NCBI GenBank assembly: GCA_019637175.1
Contig: JAHBWD010000028.1
Span: 38,004 to 102,003 of the forward strand
DNA length: 64,000 nt
Source of the DNA: Labilithrix sp.
GTDB taxonomy: Bacteria > Myxococcota_A > Polyangia > Polyangiales > Polyangiaceae
Reading direction: 5' to 3'
Part shown: piece by piece, positions 35,428-44,105 of the stretch
Layout of the letters: every line of letters starts with the position of its first letter
Position numbering within the stretch: position 1 is the stretch's first letter
Translations under genes and position numbers: made by a program
Notes under the pieces: generated by a model
Seen by the model: only the letters and a program-made list of their open reading frames with translations
Database searches by the model: none
What the model was told of the DNA's origin: nothing

Positions 35428-35727
35428 TCAGCGATAGACCGGACCCGGCGGCGCCGCGGCGTCGAAGTATCGGACTTTGCCGTGCGACTGCGAGATGTCG
35501 AGGGCCTGGAAGTCACGCGCGTAGAACTCGGTGAAGCCGCAGCCGGCGCACGTCCATGTCTCGAAGGCTCCGATCATCGAGCGGTCGAACGTGCTGACGC
35601 TGAACGTGAACGCGGGGAACGGGTCGACGCCGTTGCTCGAGTCCTGATCGGGGACCTGGAACTCGCCCTGCACGAGGAATTTTCGCGACTGGCACTTGGG
35701 GCAGACGTGGGTGCGCTTCATCGGCAT
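35428..35727 (-). CDS. Small zinc-ribbon protein
   Basis: This 99-residue protein is built around one zinc ribbon, CPKC at residues 9-12 and CAGC near 61-64, with beta-strands between. It resembles small Zn-ribbon proteins of unknown function seen in many bacteria. An alternative ATG at 35721 would shorten it by two residues. It is first of the leftward group 35727-34309 and diverges from the AAA ATPase gene with 89 bp between starts, so the two directions may share regulation. Confidence 0.75.
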   Translation of the reverse strand: MPMKRTHVCPKCQSRKFLVQGEFQVPDQDSSNGVDPFPAFTFSVSTFDRSMIGAFETWTCAGCGFTEFYARDFQALDISQSHGKVRYFDAAAPPGPVYR

Positions 35728-35816
35728 GAATGTAATTCGCTCGAGCCGCGGAGGCCCTCGAAAGGCACGCGCGGGCTCCTTGTCGTGGAGACGCGCAGCG
35801 CTATCGTTCGTTGACC

Positions 35817-37061
35817 ATGCAAGAGGAGCAGATCTTCGAAGCCTATGGCCCCGAAAGCGGAACGAGCTACCGCCTGAGCCTGGCGCTCGCATCGGCCTTT
35901 CCAGGAAAGGCTGTCGTCGCGATCGCCGAGACGTTCGATCTCGAGACATACGCCCGCGCGGGCGGCTGCACGGCGACGCCACGCGCGACGCCGCACGCGC
36001 AGATCGAGGCCGGCTGGCGGAGGAATCAGGGGCTCTGGCATTCGGTGGTCAGCGGCGTCTTCGACGTGCGCTGGAAGGAGCACGATCTCGTCGTCGCCCA
36101 TGCCCGGTGGGTCGAAGGCTACCGGCCGACCACGAGCTGGTTCGTCATCGGTGGCGATCGTGCCGTCGTCGACGACTTCACGAGCGCCACATGCGAATTC
36201 TGCAACGAGCCTCGCGAGGCGGTGCTCGCGTTTCGAGGTGGATGCTGGCAGAGAGACGGCGAGATCTACAAGGCGATCCAGGCCGCCTCCTTCGAAGACC
36301 TCGTCCTCAGCGGTGACATGGCCCGGGAGATCCGCGACGACTTCGCGAGCTTCCTCGCGGCGAAGGCGGAATACGCGAAGTACCAGGTGCCGTGGAAGCG
36401 CGGCGTGCTGTTCGTCGGTCCGCCCGGCAACGGCAAGACCCACTGCCTGCGCGCGACGATCAAGATGCTCGATGTGCCGTGCCTGTACGTTCAGAGTCTC
36501 AAGTCGCGCTACGAGACCGACGACGCCAACATCGCCCGCGTCTTCGATCGCGCGCGGGAGGTGACACCCTGCTGCCTCGTGTTCGAAGATCTCGACGCGT
36601 TGATCACGGCCGACAACCGTTCGCTCTTCCTCAACCAGCTCGACGGCTTCGCCAATGCATCCGGGATGCTCACCCTCGCGACGACGAACCATCCCGAACG
36701 CCTCGATCCCGCGATCCTTGACCGCCCTAGCCGCTTCGATCGGAAGTATCACTTCGCTCTGCCACGAGCCGCCGAACGGGGCAGGTACATCACGCAATGG
36801 AGGGAGCGCCTCGATCCGGCGATGCGCATCGAAGACGCGCAGGTCGAGGCCTTGGTGGCGAGCACGGAAGGCTTCTCGTTCGCTTATCTCAAGGAGCTCT
36901 TCCTCTCCTCGATGATGCGCTGGATCAAGACGCGTGAAGAATGTGCGATGGCCACGGTCCTCGACTCGCAGCTCCAGACGCTTCGCGAGCAGATGAAGAC
37001 CGATGCTTCTCCGACGCCGCAGGCGGCGGCGACGGCGGAGCCGCTCTTCGACTTCCCTTGA
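35817..37061 (+). CDS. BCS1-like AAA ATPase
   Basis: This 414-residue protein has an N-terminal domain of about 150 residues with a CEFC pair. A AAA+ ATPase follows, with Walker A GPPGNGKT (201-208), Walker B LVFEDLD (254-260), sensor-1 TTNH and an arginine-finger region RPSRFDR, as in BCS1/FtsH-type AAA proteins. It probably remodels or unfolds a protein partner as a ring. The start is the ATG at 35817. The neighbouring divergent zinc-ribbon genes may be functional partners, but this is conjecture. Confidence 0.9.
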   Translation: MQEEQIFEAYGPESGTSYRLSLALASAFPGKAVVAIAETFDLETYARAGGCTATPRATPHAQIEAGWRRNQGLWHSVVSGVFDVRWKEHDLVVAHARWVEGYRPTTSWFVIGGDRAVVDDFTSATCEFCNEPREAVLAFRGGCWQRDGEIYKAIQAASFEDLVLSGDMAREIRDDFASFLAAKAEYAKYQVPWKRGVLFVGPPGNGKTHCLRATIKMLDVPCLYVQSLKSRYETDDANIARVFDRAREVTPCCLVFEDLDALITADNRSLFLNQLDGFANASGMLTLATTNHPERLDPAILDRPSRFDRKYHFALPRAAERGRYITQWRERLDPAMRIEDAQVEALVASTEGFSFAYLKELFLSSMMRWIKTREECAMATVLDSQLQTLREQMKTDASPTPQAAATAEPLFDFP

Positions 37062-37144
37062 TCACGAATCACGACCGGCAAGAAGGCGCGCCGAACGACG
37101 GCCCCCAATCACGTCGGTCGCCGCGCCGACGCGTTCGGCTCCGA

Positions 37145-37969
37145 CTATTTCACCGCGGTGCGAGAGCCGAAGTCGTGGCGTCGATAGCGCCAGAGCCCCA
37201 GCACGAGCCAGAAAGCGATCACGGCGCATTGATGGGCGACCGGCCATTGCCACTGCGGATGGGGAAGCCCGTCGAGTCGACCGTACGACAGGTGCGGCCA
37301 CGGGATGATCGCGTCGATCTCGGGGAAGAGGAGGCTGACGTTGTCGATCCCGGTCACGACCGGGCGAGGAAGCCATCGGGGCAGCCCTCGAATCAGCGCC
37401 GGGATCGTCTGCACGGCGAAGGGCACGCCGAGAAAGAGGAGATAAGTCTCGAAGGCCGTGGCCGTGAGGGAGAACGCGAAGACAGCCGCCCCGAGCGCGA
37501 GGATGGGAACGAGCAAGCCGACCCACGCCAATGCGACCTCCGACGCCGAGATGGCGCCGGTCGTGATCCCCGGGATCGCAAAGCCCACGTGAACGATCGC
37601 CACGACGAGGCCGTCGATGATCGCGAAAGCAAGGAACTGCGCCGCTGCGATCGCCTCGCGCCGCACGCCGCACGAGAGCGCGAACTGCGTGGTGCCATTT
37701 CGACGCGACTCGGGCGCGACGACCGCCGCGAGCAGCACGGTCGACACCGGCAGCCACCTGCGAGCTTGCGCAGCGAGCTGTTCGAGGTTCGACGTCGCAC
37801 GACGAGTCGCCATGTCCCAGCTCGCTCCCTCGCCGAGCGCGCTCTCCATCGTTCGCCGGATGCCGTAGTTCAGCGCCAGCACGGCCAGCGTGACCAGGAC
37901 GATCGCCCACAGCATGCGCCGGCGCACGAGATCGCGCAGAAACAGGCTCAGGAGGGCGCGCAGGGTCAC
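37145..37969 (-). CDS. ABC transporter permease
   Basis: This 274-residue protein has six hydrophobic segments and no catalytic motif, typical of ABC-2-type permeases. The GTG start overlaps the ATPase stop (GTGA), so the two form one transporter. It is the last gene of the leftward cluster running from the transglutaminase-fold gene. The substrate is unknown; the preceding thioredoxin and transglutaminase-fold genes suggest an envelope-related role. Confidence 0.85.
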   Translation of the reverse strand: MTLRALLSLFLRDLVRRRMLWAIVLVTLAVLALNYGIRRTMESALGEGASWDMATRRATSNLEQLAAQARRWLPVSTVLLAAVVAPESRRNGTTQFALSCGVRREAIAAAQFLAFAIIDGLVVAIVHVGFAIPGITTGAISASEVALAWVGLLVPILALGAAVFAFSLTATAFETYLLFLGVPFAVQTIPALIRGLPRWLPRPVVTGIDNVSLLFPEIDAIIPWPHLSYGRLDGLPHPQWQWPVAHQCAVIAFWLVLGLWRYRRHDFGSRTAVK

Positions 37970-38901
37970 GCGGCGGGCTCCTTCCGAGTCGCTTCGAGAT
38001 AGAGCGATACGACGGAGGCGCGAGGCTCGACCCGCCTCGGAACGACACGGAGGCTCGCGAGCTTCGCGAAGAGCTCTTCGTCCGAGAGCGGGCACCGTAT
38101 GAGCACCAACCCGGGGAACCGAGAGCTCTCGTGCCCGATGGCGCTCGCGTCGAGCTGGGCGGCGCACGACGCGTCGACGTGCACATCGCTCGCCTGTCCA
38201 CGACGAGCCTCCTCCAGGAGGTCGAGCGCGCGGCCTGCGAGCGCGACACGGCCATCGACGATCACGGCGATGTGACTACAGGTCGCTTCGACGTCTCCGA
38301 GGAGGTGCGATGCGATCAACATCGTCCGCCGTTCACTGCGAAGCGTCCGTATCAACGTTTCGAACTCGATGCGCGCCTCCGCGTCGAGACCCGCCGAAGG
38401 CTCGTCGAGGACGAGGAGCGGAGGGTCGCCGACGAGCGCCGCCGCGAGCCCGACACGGCGCGCTTGGCCCTTGCTCAAGACGGCCACCCTCCGCGTCAAG
38501 AGATCGCCGACGCCGGCGAGCGCCACGACGCGCTCGATCTCGGCAGCGACCTCCTCGATCCCGCGGAGCGCGCACGTCGACCGAAGCGCCGCGTCGACCG
38601 ACAGAAACGGCGGCAGTCGCGTGTCTTCGAGGAGAACGCCGCAGCGCGATCCATGCCGCGGGGTCGTGGAGGAGACTCGCTGTCCCCAGAGATGCACTGA
38701 TCCGACCGTGGGCTCGAGGAGGCCGAGCATGCACGAGATGGCCGTCGTCTTCCCCGCTCCGTTCGGCCCGAGGAGCCCCATGACAGCGCCGGCGGGCACC
38801 TCCAGCGTCAGGCCACGCAGCGCCCAGACCGGCGCGCGAAGCCCGCCGCGGAACACGAGGTGGACGTCGTCGAACGCCAGGATCGAATCGGCCGGGCTCA
38901 A
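37966..38901 (-). CDS. ABC transporter ATP-binding protein
   Basis: This 311-residue ATPase has Walker A GPNGAGKTT and a signature that reads LSKGQARR (LSGGQ variant). Walker B LLVLDEPSAGLD and an H-loop (ASHLL) follow. About 75 C-terminal residues form an additional domain, as in export-type ATPases. It overlaps the thioredoxin gene (ATGA) upstream and the permease (GTGA) downstream, so all are translated together. Probably an exporter or an envelope-processing transporter. Confidence 0.93.
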   Translation of the reverse strand: MSPADSILAFDDVHLVFRGGLRAPVWALRGLTLEVPAGAVMGLLGPNGAGKTTAISCMLGLLEPTVGSVHLWGQRVSSTTPRHGSRCGVLLEDTRLPPFLSVDAALRSTCALRGIEEVAAEIERVVALAGVGDLLTRRVAVLSKGQARRVGLAAALVGDPPLLVLDEPSAGLDAEARIEFETLIRTLRSERRTMLIASHLLGDVEATCSHIAVIVDGRVALAGRALDLLEEARRGQASDVHVDASCAAQLDASAIGHESSRFPGLVLIRCPLSDEELFAKLASLRVVPRRVEPRASVVSLYLEATRKEPAA

Positions 38902-39515
38902 TCGTCCTCCGGGAAATCGCGCGCCGCGCCGAGCTTCTGCCTGATGCGGAAGATCCCTCCGAACGAGTAGCCCTTCGCACGTACGAGGACCTGCCCGCGC
39001 TTGGAGATCGCGAACGTCGTCGGGAGCGACGTGACGCGGCCCTCACGCTGGAGCGCGCCGGTCGTATCGACGTAGAAGCCGAGGTGGGAGAGGCCGATGT
39101 TCGCGAGCTGGCGAGCCGTGTGCTCCCGATCCTCATCCGCGGAGATGACGACGAAGAGCTCGACGGAGGGCCCGATCATCCCGACGAGCTCGGGAAGCTC
39201 CTCCTGACAGGGACCGCACCACGGCGCGTAGAAGGCGACGGCCGCACGCGAATTCTTCATGCGATCGAGGAGAGGAACGGTGGTGCCCGTCGCGTCGGTG
39301 ACGGGCGCGTTCGGAAGGCGCGGAGGCAGCTCGAGCTCGTCGAGGACGCGAGCGTTTTCGACGCTCGCTCTCGGCGTCGGCGACGAACGCGCTTTGCGCC
39401 CGAACGAGATGCACAGGGCAGCGAGGACGACGAGAACGACGCCCGCCGCGACGTCGACACGGGTCGCGCGACGAAGGCGCCACGCCTGCCAGCGGCCGAT
39501 GGCGCTCATCGACAT
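38898..39515 (-). CDS. TlpA-like thioredoxin, membrane-anchored
   Basis: This 205-residue protein has an N-terminal transmembrane helix (about 23-42) and a periplasmic thioredoxin fold with active site WCGPC and cis-Pro loop SLPTTF. It likely reduces disulfides outside the cytoplasm. A GGAGG ribosome site precedes the ATG at 39515. The gene overlaps the end of the transglutaminase-fold gene by 10 bp and the ABC ATPase start by ATGA. Neighbourhood suggests that it matures or protects Cys-containing partners of the cluster. Confidence 0.9.
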   Translation of the reverse strand: MSMSAIGRWQAWRLRRATRVDVAAGVVLVVLAALCISFGRKARSSPTPRASVENARVLDELELPPRLPNAPVTDATGTTVPLLDRMKNSRAAVAFYAPWCGPCQEELPELVGMIGPSVELFVVISADEDREHTARQLANIGLSHLGFYVDTTGALQREGRVTSLPTTFAISKRGQVLVRAKGYSFGGIFRIRQKLGAARDFPEDD

Positions 39516-40618
39516 GCCTCCGCCAGGGAGATCGTCCATGTCCTCGTGGCGTCGGTTTCCGGCTTGCTCTCCGTGGACGGAATCCACTCCGTCCACGAGA
39601 GCGGCCTCAACGATCCCATCTGGTCGTGATAGGCGGCACCATTCGGCACCCAGAACCCGTCCTGGACGGCTTCGAACTCGGCCACGAGCGGCGCGCGCGT
39701 GAGGAGCCCCGGCGCCGGGCGTTCGAACCCCGACGCGGGCGCCGCGAGATCGATCGTCGCCCAGCCCACGCCGTCGATGAAGGTGGCCGCGTAGTGGTGA
39801 CCGGCCGCCGAGACGAGACCGTACGCGGGGATTCCGACCTGACGTGCCGCCATGACGGCGACGACGTGCGCGCGATGGGAGGTGTAGACGCCGTCGCGGA
39901 TCGACGCGCACGTATCGTCGGCGCGGTTGCGCTTCTCGCCGGTCGGTTGAACACCTGCGGCGACGCGCCGGACGATCCGCAGGAGCTGCTCGGTGTGCGG
40001 CGGTGCACCGGCGGTCTCCGTCGCCCATCGTTCGAGCTCCTTGCAGCGCTCGAGGCCGTGACCGCCGACCTCGCGCGCCGTCGCCGTGGCATCCAGCATC
40101 GCTTCTCGTTCGAGCGATGCGAACGACGGCGCTTCGGGCATCGCGACCTTCGACGCGCTGGGACTCCGGACGAGCGCGTGAGCCGAATAGCGCATCTCTC
40201 GATGGATCGTGCCGGCATACTCCCATGCCACGACGACGTTGCCGTCGACGCGCATGATCCGGCTCGGCGCAGGCGTCGCTCGGACGTCCACGACCTCTTG
40301 CACGCCGTCGAGCGCCGTCGCGAGCGGCGCGACCACGACGCCTTCTCCCAGCGCGAAGTCGGCCGGTCCGGCTCGGAACGACACTTCGGTGGAGAGCACG
40401 TAGAGGTCGCGAGCATCGCGATGCTCTGCGCGCCACTCGCGCACGGCAGCGCAGCGCGCATCGACGAGCGACGGCGGCGGTGTTTCGCCGCGATGATGCA
40501 GCACCACGAGCAGCGCGATCGCGAGCACGACGAGCACGACGAGCACGCCGGACGACGCCCACGCCGGCGGCGATGAAGGGACGAGCGCCCTTCGGTCTTC
40601 GCGCACGCTTCCCCCCAT
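39506..40618 (-). CDS. Membrane-anchored transglutaminase-fold protein with Ser at the Cys position
   Basis: This 370-residue protein has one N-terminal transmembrane helix and a C-terminal transglutaminase-like core. The characteristic stretch leading to GIPAYG is present, as are the His (HHYAATF) and Asp (GWATIDL). The residue aligning with the catalytic Cys, fifteen before the G of GIPA, is Ser (SHRAHVV). It may therefore be a non-canonical or inactive member. The ATG at 40618 follows a 100-bp gap from the caspase-like gene; an in-frame GTG lies three codons upstream. It overlaps the thioredoxin gene by 10 bp. Confidence 0.8.
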   Translation of the reverse strand: MGGSVREDRRALVPSSPPAWASSGVLVVLVVLAIALLVVLHHRGETPPPSLVDARCAAVREWRAEHRDARDLYVLSTEVSFRAGPADFALGEGVVVAPLATALDGVQEVVDVRATPAPSRIMRVDGNVVVAWEYAGTIHREMRYSAHALVRSPSASKVAMPEAPSFASLEREAMLDATATAREVGGHGLERCKELERWATETAGAPPHTEQLLRIVRRVAAGVQPTGEKRNRADDTCASIRDGVYTSHRAHVVAVMAARQVGIPAYGLVSAAGHHYAATFIDGVGWATIDLAAPASGFERPAPGLLTRAPLVAEFEAVQDGFWVPNGAAYHDQMGSLRPLSWTEWIPSTESKPETDATRTWTISLAEACR

Positions 40619-40717
40619 GAACCTCACTCATCATATACCAGCGGACTCGTCTTGCCGACGACTCCTCGCCGGAGGCCAGTCGCGACCGTGTGATTCGCTG
40701 GCGGCGCCTAGGTGCGC

Positions 40718-42619
40718 TCAGAACGTTCCGGAGATGCCGCCGAGGCCGAAGTCGAGACGGAGCTTGGACGATCGCGGCGACGCCGTTCCCCGCTCGTTGC
40801 GCCAGAGATCGGCGAGCCGCTCTTCTTCGCTCCGCACCGCGAGTCGGCCCGTGCCGGTGGCGATCGAGCCGACGCTCGCGGCGACGAGCCCTCCGCCGAG
40901 CCAGTGGAGATCCGGATTGTCGGACGCCACGAACAGCGTGATGGCGCCGCCGAGCTCGAGCGCGCCGAACACGAACGAGAAGACCCCTTCGCCGATCCGG
41001 TTGCGGCGCGCGACGGCCTCCATCTCGAAGATCTCGCGCTCGGCGTCGCGCACCGCGAGCTCCCTCTCCTCGGGTTTGCCCCGGAGCGCGAGGAGGTAGG
41101 CGTCGCGACGTTCTTCCATCGTGCTTCGCGCAAAGAGTTGGGTCGACGCCGCGAGGCCGAGCACGCCGACGCCCATGAACACTCCGCCGACGACGTCCTT
41201 CGTGACACGCGTGTCGGGATCGGACGGCGTCACCCACGCCGCGATCCCCGCGCCGACCGCCGTGACGCCGAACGCGAGGGCGCCCGCGCCCTCGAGGATC
41301 CGTAGATCGCGGCGATTGCCGGCCGCCGCGTCGAGGAGGCGCCTCATGCGCTCGCCGTCTTCGTTCGAGACGCCGTAGACGTCGTCCGAGCCCCCGCGTT
41401 CGGCGGGCAGCTGAGCGACGGCGCGAGGGCCGAACGCGACGGCGAAGAGCAGCTCGAAGGGACGTCCCGCGGCCCGCGCCGCGAGCGGAGCGCGCGCGTC
41501 GGATTCCCCGACCTGTCCGTCGTCGGAGAACGCGAGCTCGACGCGACGCTCGGCGTGTCCGTCCTCCTGCTCGACGAGCGTGAACGCGCGGGTGTCCCCC
41601 GAGTCTTCGACCTTCGGTACGAACACGTTCGTTCCGAAGCCTCGCTCGAGCTTCACGTCGATGAGCGGCACTTCGTCGGCGTCGAGGATCGTCACGCGGC
41701 GCTCGGCGCCCGCCGCGAGCGCGACCTTGCGCCCCGGTCCGGCCGCGCTCGGCTCGAAGACGACCTCGTCGTCCTTGCCGCCCGGCCCGCGCGCGTAGAT
41801 GCGCGGGCGAAACCGAGCGTTGGGGACGCCCGCCGCGGCGATGCGCACGAACGCGCGGAGCTCGCCGTAGGTGACGCGCCCGTCGCCGTCGAGGTCGGCG
41901 GCCCCCGAGAGGCCCGAACGAACGCTGTGCGAGAAGACGCCGCTCTCGATGCGTGACCACTCGTAGACCTGCGCGTCTGCGCTCGTCGAGACGAACGTGC
42001 CCACGTGCGCGAGCCGCGCCGCCATCGAGCGTTCGATCTCCTCCGGGGTCGTGAACCGCGTGCCGCCCGGCTTTCGCGCGACGAGCATGTAGACCGAGTT
42101 GCACGCGTCGAGCAGCACGTGCGCGCGAACCGCGGGGATCCGCGTCAAGAGCGCCTCGAGATCTTCTCGAAAGAAGCGGCCGTCTTCGAGCTCGAGAAAG
42201 CCCCGCCCCTCTTCGACGTCGCCATGACCGGCGAACGCGAACGTGAAGACGACCTGATCGCCACGTTCGCGCGCGGCCCGCGCGCGCGCGGCGATTCGCC
42301 CGACCGCGGCCTCGAGCGCCGCGCGCGTCGGCGCGACGGCCCTCTTCGCTTGCGCGGGAAAGAGGCGCGTCGTGTCGGCATCGAAGCGCGCGAGGAGCTC
42401 GACGTCCTGTTCCTGGCTGTTCGACGCGAACAGCGCGGCGTACTTGGCCGCGTCGTCGTCGGCGTAGCGCAGCTCGGCGCGCCCGAGGGTCGCGCTCCCG
42501 TTGTTGCCGACGACGATCGCGAGACGCGCTTCCTTGGCCCACGCGCTCGCCGACGCGCAGAAGGTCAAGACGAAGCCGAGCACGAAGGCAAGAAGACGAT
42601 ATTCGAAACGACGCTTCAT
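40718..42619 (-). CDS. Secreted caspase-family (peptidase C14) protein with EF-hand loop
   Basis: This 633-residue protein has a signal sequence (about 8-29). A caspase-like p20 domain carries catalytic His in FAGHGD (H132) and Cys in LLDACNS (C173), both in the expected spacing. Directly after it lies a perfect calcium-binding loop pattern (D242, D244, D246, E253 in DLDGDGRVTYGE), suggesting Ca2+ control. Four hydrophobic segments near 440-600 anchor the C-terminus. It overlaps the anti-sigma stop by one base (TGATG). The proteolytic target is unknown; the gene order sigma, anti-sigma, protease suggests that it serves the same stress response. Confidence 0.9.
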   Translation of the reverse strand: MKRRFEYRLLAFVLGFVLTFCASASAWAKEARLAIVVGNNGSATLGRAELRYADDDAAKYAALFASNSQEQDVELLARFDADTTRLFPAQAKRAVAPTRAALEAAVGRIAARARAARERGDQVVFTFAFAGHGDVEEGRGFLELEDGRFFREDLEALLTRIPAVRAHVLLDACNSVYMLVARKPGGTRFTTPEEIERSMAARLAHVGTFVSTSADAQVYEWSRIESGVFSHSVRSGLSGAADLDGDGRVTYGELRAFVRIAAAGVPNARFRPRIYARGPGGKDDEVVFEPSAAGPGRKVALAAGAERRVTILDADEVPLIDVKLERGFGTNVFVPKVEDSGDTRAFTLVEQEDGHAERRVELAFSDDGQVGESDARAPLAARAAGRPFELLFAVAFGPRAVAQLPAERGGSDDVYGVSNEDGERMRRLLDAAAGNRRDLRILEGAGALAFGVTAVGAGIAAWVTPSDPDTRVTKDVVGGVFMGVGVLGLAASTQLFARSTMEERRDAYLLALRGKPEERELAVRDAEREIFEMEAVARRNRIGEGVFSFVFGALELGGAITLFVASDNPDLHWLGGGLVAASVGSIATGTGRLAVRSEEERLADLWRNERGTASPRSSKLRLDFGLGGISGTF

Positions 42620-43422
42620 CACGGGCGAATCTCCACACGGGTAGTGACGACGAGAGAGCCTTCGTAGTGCGCGCCGAGTCGCTCGCGCGAGAGCTGCTCG
42701 AGCGGAGCGCGCTCGACGTGCTCGACGGTCTCGCTCCGCGAGAGGACGATCGCGACGAGCGTCGCCGGGCCCGGCGCCGGATGATCGAGTCGCACCATCG
42801 ATCCGAGGACGCGTGGCCCCGCCGTGACCGGCAGCACGACCGACGACGGCGGCTGCGCTCCCGGCTCGTACACCGGATAGATCCAGTGCCGTTCGCCCGC
42901 CGCATCCACGAGGAACGCGAGCAAGAACCGCGGCGCGCCTTCGGTGCCGGCGACCTCTGCCGCGAGCAGCGCGTCCGCTTCGACGACCGCGCCCTCCGCG
43001 ATCGGCTCGAACGACTCGGTCACCCGTCCGAAACGGAGGGCCGTGCGCTTCACCGGCGAGATCTCGGCGCCCCGCGCCGTCCACGTCTCCGACGGTCGCG
43101 TCCAGTGAACGGCTGCGGTCGCCGCGAGGGGCAGCGCCGCGGCCGCCGCGAGCATCATCGCCCATCGCGTCCAGCGCGACGCCGGAACAGCCCGCGGTCG
43201 ATCGAGCTCTGCGAGAACGTCGTCGGCGAACGACTCCGCGCTCTTTCCTCCGAGCGCGCCGGGGATGGGCGCGCGCAGATCTCCGGCGATCGTCGAGAGC
43301 TCCGCGAGCTCCGCGCGACAGCGCGAACATTGGTCCACGTGCGACCGCACCGCACGTGCTCGTTTCTCGCCGAGCTCACCGTCGCTGAGCGCGATGAGCA
43401 CGTCGCCTTCCGGACAGGTCAT
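42619..43422 (-). CDS. Anti-sigma factor with zinc-finger domain
   Basis: This 267-residue protein starts with a ZAS-type anti-sigma zinc finger (HVDQCSRC, the H-x3-C-x2-C pattern). It has one transmembrane helix (about 100-120) and a beta-rich extracytoplasmic domain. It should hold the upstream ECF sigma factor inactive until a signal outside the membrane is sensed. Its ATG overlaps the sigma stop (ATGA) and its stop touches the caspase start. The outer domain may be the point where the caspase acts, which is inference. Confidence 0.88.
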   Translation of the reverse strand: MTCPEGDVLIALSDGELGEKRARAVRSHVDQCSRCRAELAELSTIAGDLRAPIPGALGGKSAESFADDVLAELDRPRAVPASRWTRWAMMLAAAAALPLAATAAVHWTRPSETWTARGAEISPVKRTALRFGRVTESFEPIAEGAVVEADALLAAEVAGTEGAPRFLLAFLVDAAGERHWIYPVYEPGAQPPSSVVLPVTAGPRVLGSMVRLDHPAPGPATLVAIVLSRSETVEHVERAPLEQLSRERLGAHYEGSLVVTTRVEIRP

Positions 43423-44027
43423 GGCCGTTCCTTTCCCAGCCGCTCCTTCAAGCGCGCGAGCGCGTGGTGTACGCGCGAACGCAACGTCGACGCGTTGGTC
43501 GACAGGACCTTCTCCATCTCCTCGTACGAGAGCTCGTCGACGAACCGCAGGATCACCGCCGTGCGCATGGCCTCCGGCAGCTCGGAGACCGCCTGGAAGA
43601 CCCGCTCGCGTCGTTCGAGGTCGAGCAGGCGATCGACCTCCGTCGCCGCCATCCCCGGGACCGACTCCACGTCGACGGCCTCCGCCGCGAAGACGGCCGC
43701 TTGCCGTCGCCGCGACCGCGCGTGATTGCGCGCGCGGGTGAACGCGACCGTATAGAGATACGCTCGAAATGTGGACCGAGGCTCCCATCGCTCGCGGCCG
43801 TCCCACACCGCGAGCCAGACCTCTTGCGCGATCTCCGGCGCTCGCGATCGGTCGCCGGAGACGCGGACACAGAACCCGGCGACCCGCTCCGCGTGCCGCA
43901 CGACGAGCTGGCGGAACGCCGCCCGCGTCCCGATGCGCACGAGGGCCATCAGCTCCTCGTCGGCGCGATCCTCGAGGCGATCGGGCGCCTTACGTGGCGA
44001 AAGAAGCGGCACGATCCGGCCCATCAT
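43419..44027 (-). CDS. ECF RNA polymerase sigma factor
   Basis: This 202-residue protein has sigma region 2 (EIAQEVWLAVWDGRERWE, then TFRAYLYTVAFTRARNHARS) and region 4 with helix-turn-helix (LSYEEMEKVLSTNASTLRSR). There is no region 3, as in group IV sigma factors. It heads a cluster with its own anti-sigma factor and a caspase-like protease, all overlapping. Such pairs usually autoregulate; the 78-bp divergent gap to the lipoprotein gene probably holds the promoter, but I cannot identify its consensus. Confidence 0.93.
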   Translation of the reverse strand: MMGRIVPLLSPRKAPDRLEDRADEELMALVRIGTRAAFRQLVVRHAERVAGFCVRVSGDRSRAPEIAQEVWLAVWDGRERWEPRSTFRAYLYTVAFTRARNHARSRRRQAAVFAAEAVDVESVPGMAATEVDRLLDLERRERVFQAVSELPEAMRTAVILRFVDELSYEEMEKVLSTNASTLRSRVHHALARLKERLGKERP

Positions 44028-44105
44028 CGCCTGTTAACACCGGGTCTGGAGCCGCGTTGAAGAAATTTGCGACTTCGTCGCGAGCGGCGGCTCCAATGGA
44101 TCGGC

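Noticed and set aside
39721..39741. GTTCGAACCCC-like T-loop resembling part of a tRNA
   Set aside because: Lies within the transglutaminase-fold coding region and no acceptor or anticodon stem can be folded around it.
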